Both the position numbers and the translations under genes were made by a program. This document shows, piece by piece, positions 63,996-64,000 of a stretch of DNA of 64,000 bases. This stretch comes from Streptomyces hokutonensis (GTDB lineage: Bacteria; Actinomycetota; Actinomycetes; Streptomycetales; Streptomycetaceae), in the NCBI RefSeq assembly GCF_000376565.1, contig NZ_BARG01000018.1, positions 1 to 64,000 on the forward strand. The letters are read 5' to 3'. Under the pieces are notes generated by a model. The model worked only from the letters and a program-made list of their open reading frames with translations, ran no database searches and was not told the origin of the DNA. Within the stretch, counting starts at the first letter, position 1. Every line of letters begins with the position of its first letter.

Positions 63996-64000
63996 TCATG

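Noticed and set aside
63247..63999. Frame at the right edge on the minus strand
   Set aside because: It covers the NTF2-like gene antisense and shows no domain; more likely a shadow.

Overview
The window is a stretch of Streptomyces-type chromosome. It has very high G+C with strong third-position bias, many GTG/TTG starts, Shine-Dalgarno sites of the GGAGG type, and a gene order matching the conserved core of streptomycetes: fasR-fabD-fabH-acpP-fabF, and aceE-DUF3052-ahpE next to tellurium-resistance (ter) genes. I see no transposase, integrase, plasmid origin, CRISPR array or polyketide/NRPS cluster. The fab genes are the primary type II fatty acid synthase.

Layout. 1-12 kb: serine hydrolase, GntR regulator, EI24 membrane protein, a secreted pyroglutamyl-peptidase-like protein whose catalytic Cys is Ser, a TetR regulator divergent from a PA14-containing GH3 beta-glucosidase, galM, an SGNH lipoprotein and DUF3145. 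12-17 kb: the fatty acid synthase operon with its PucR-type activator FasR; a 26-bp palindrome lies between fasR and fabD. 17-26 kb: pirin, a second serine hydrolase, a MerR/aldo-keto reductase pair with a classic 19-bp-spacer promoter, DUF4429, a DUF1023-type hydrolase, a TetR/MFS efflux pair and a K+ channel. 26-30 kb: pyruvate dehydrogenase E1 (aceE), DUF3052 and the peroxiredoxin AhpE, an order also known around aceE in mycobacteria.

30-39.3 kb is the most distinctive region, a complete Ter stress module: two TerD, a TerC/DUF475 membrane protein, a TerA-type protein, a third TerD with a Pro/Tyr-rich tail, then CitE-like aldolase, a phosphoribosyltransferase-TRSP-StiP polypeptide and a HAD phosphatase. 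In comparative genomics this enzyme set is proposed to make a nucleoside-like metabolite. Here the 842-residue phosphoribosyltransferase protein contains a linker encoded by two inverted copies of a dispersed intergenic repeat, a 30-bp stem inside a coding sequence.

39.7-44.6 kb: three extracytoplasmic proteins, a class A penicillin-binding protein with Glu in place of the SxxK lysine, a deacetylase-like protein and an amidase-domain protein. 44.6-48.4 kb: a tRNA-Val(TAC) gene, a decayed copy of its 5' half 2.5 kb away, a truncated HAD gene beside the tRNA, and a protein made of nine-residue Ser/Gly repeats. 48-57 kb: mixed housekeeping and secreted enzymes (GNAT, ketopantoate reductase, DedA, Cu/Zn SOD-like, FAD protein, PhoD, HNH nuclease). 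57-64 kb: a yybP-ykoY-type Mn2+ riboswitch before a TMEM165/GDT1 transporter, HAD, a peptidoglycan-binding membrane protein, an MFS pump with a C-terminal winged-helix extension behind 28-bp tandem repeats, GNAT, a WYL regulator and an NTF2-like protein.

Two families of short dispersed repeats mark the window. Family A (core GCGCGGGGAACTGCGCG) has seven copies, mostly between convergent gene ends. Family B (TCTTTTGGTTCGGTC...) has two clear copies plus a fragment at the left edge. All calls rest on reading the sequence; no database search was run.
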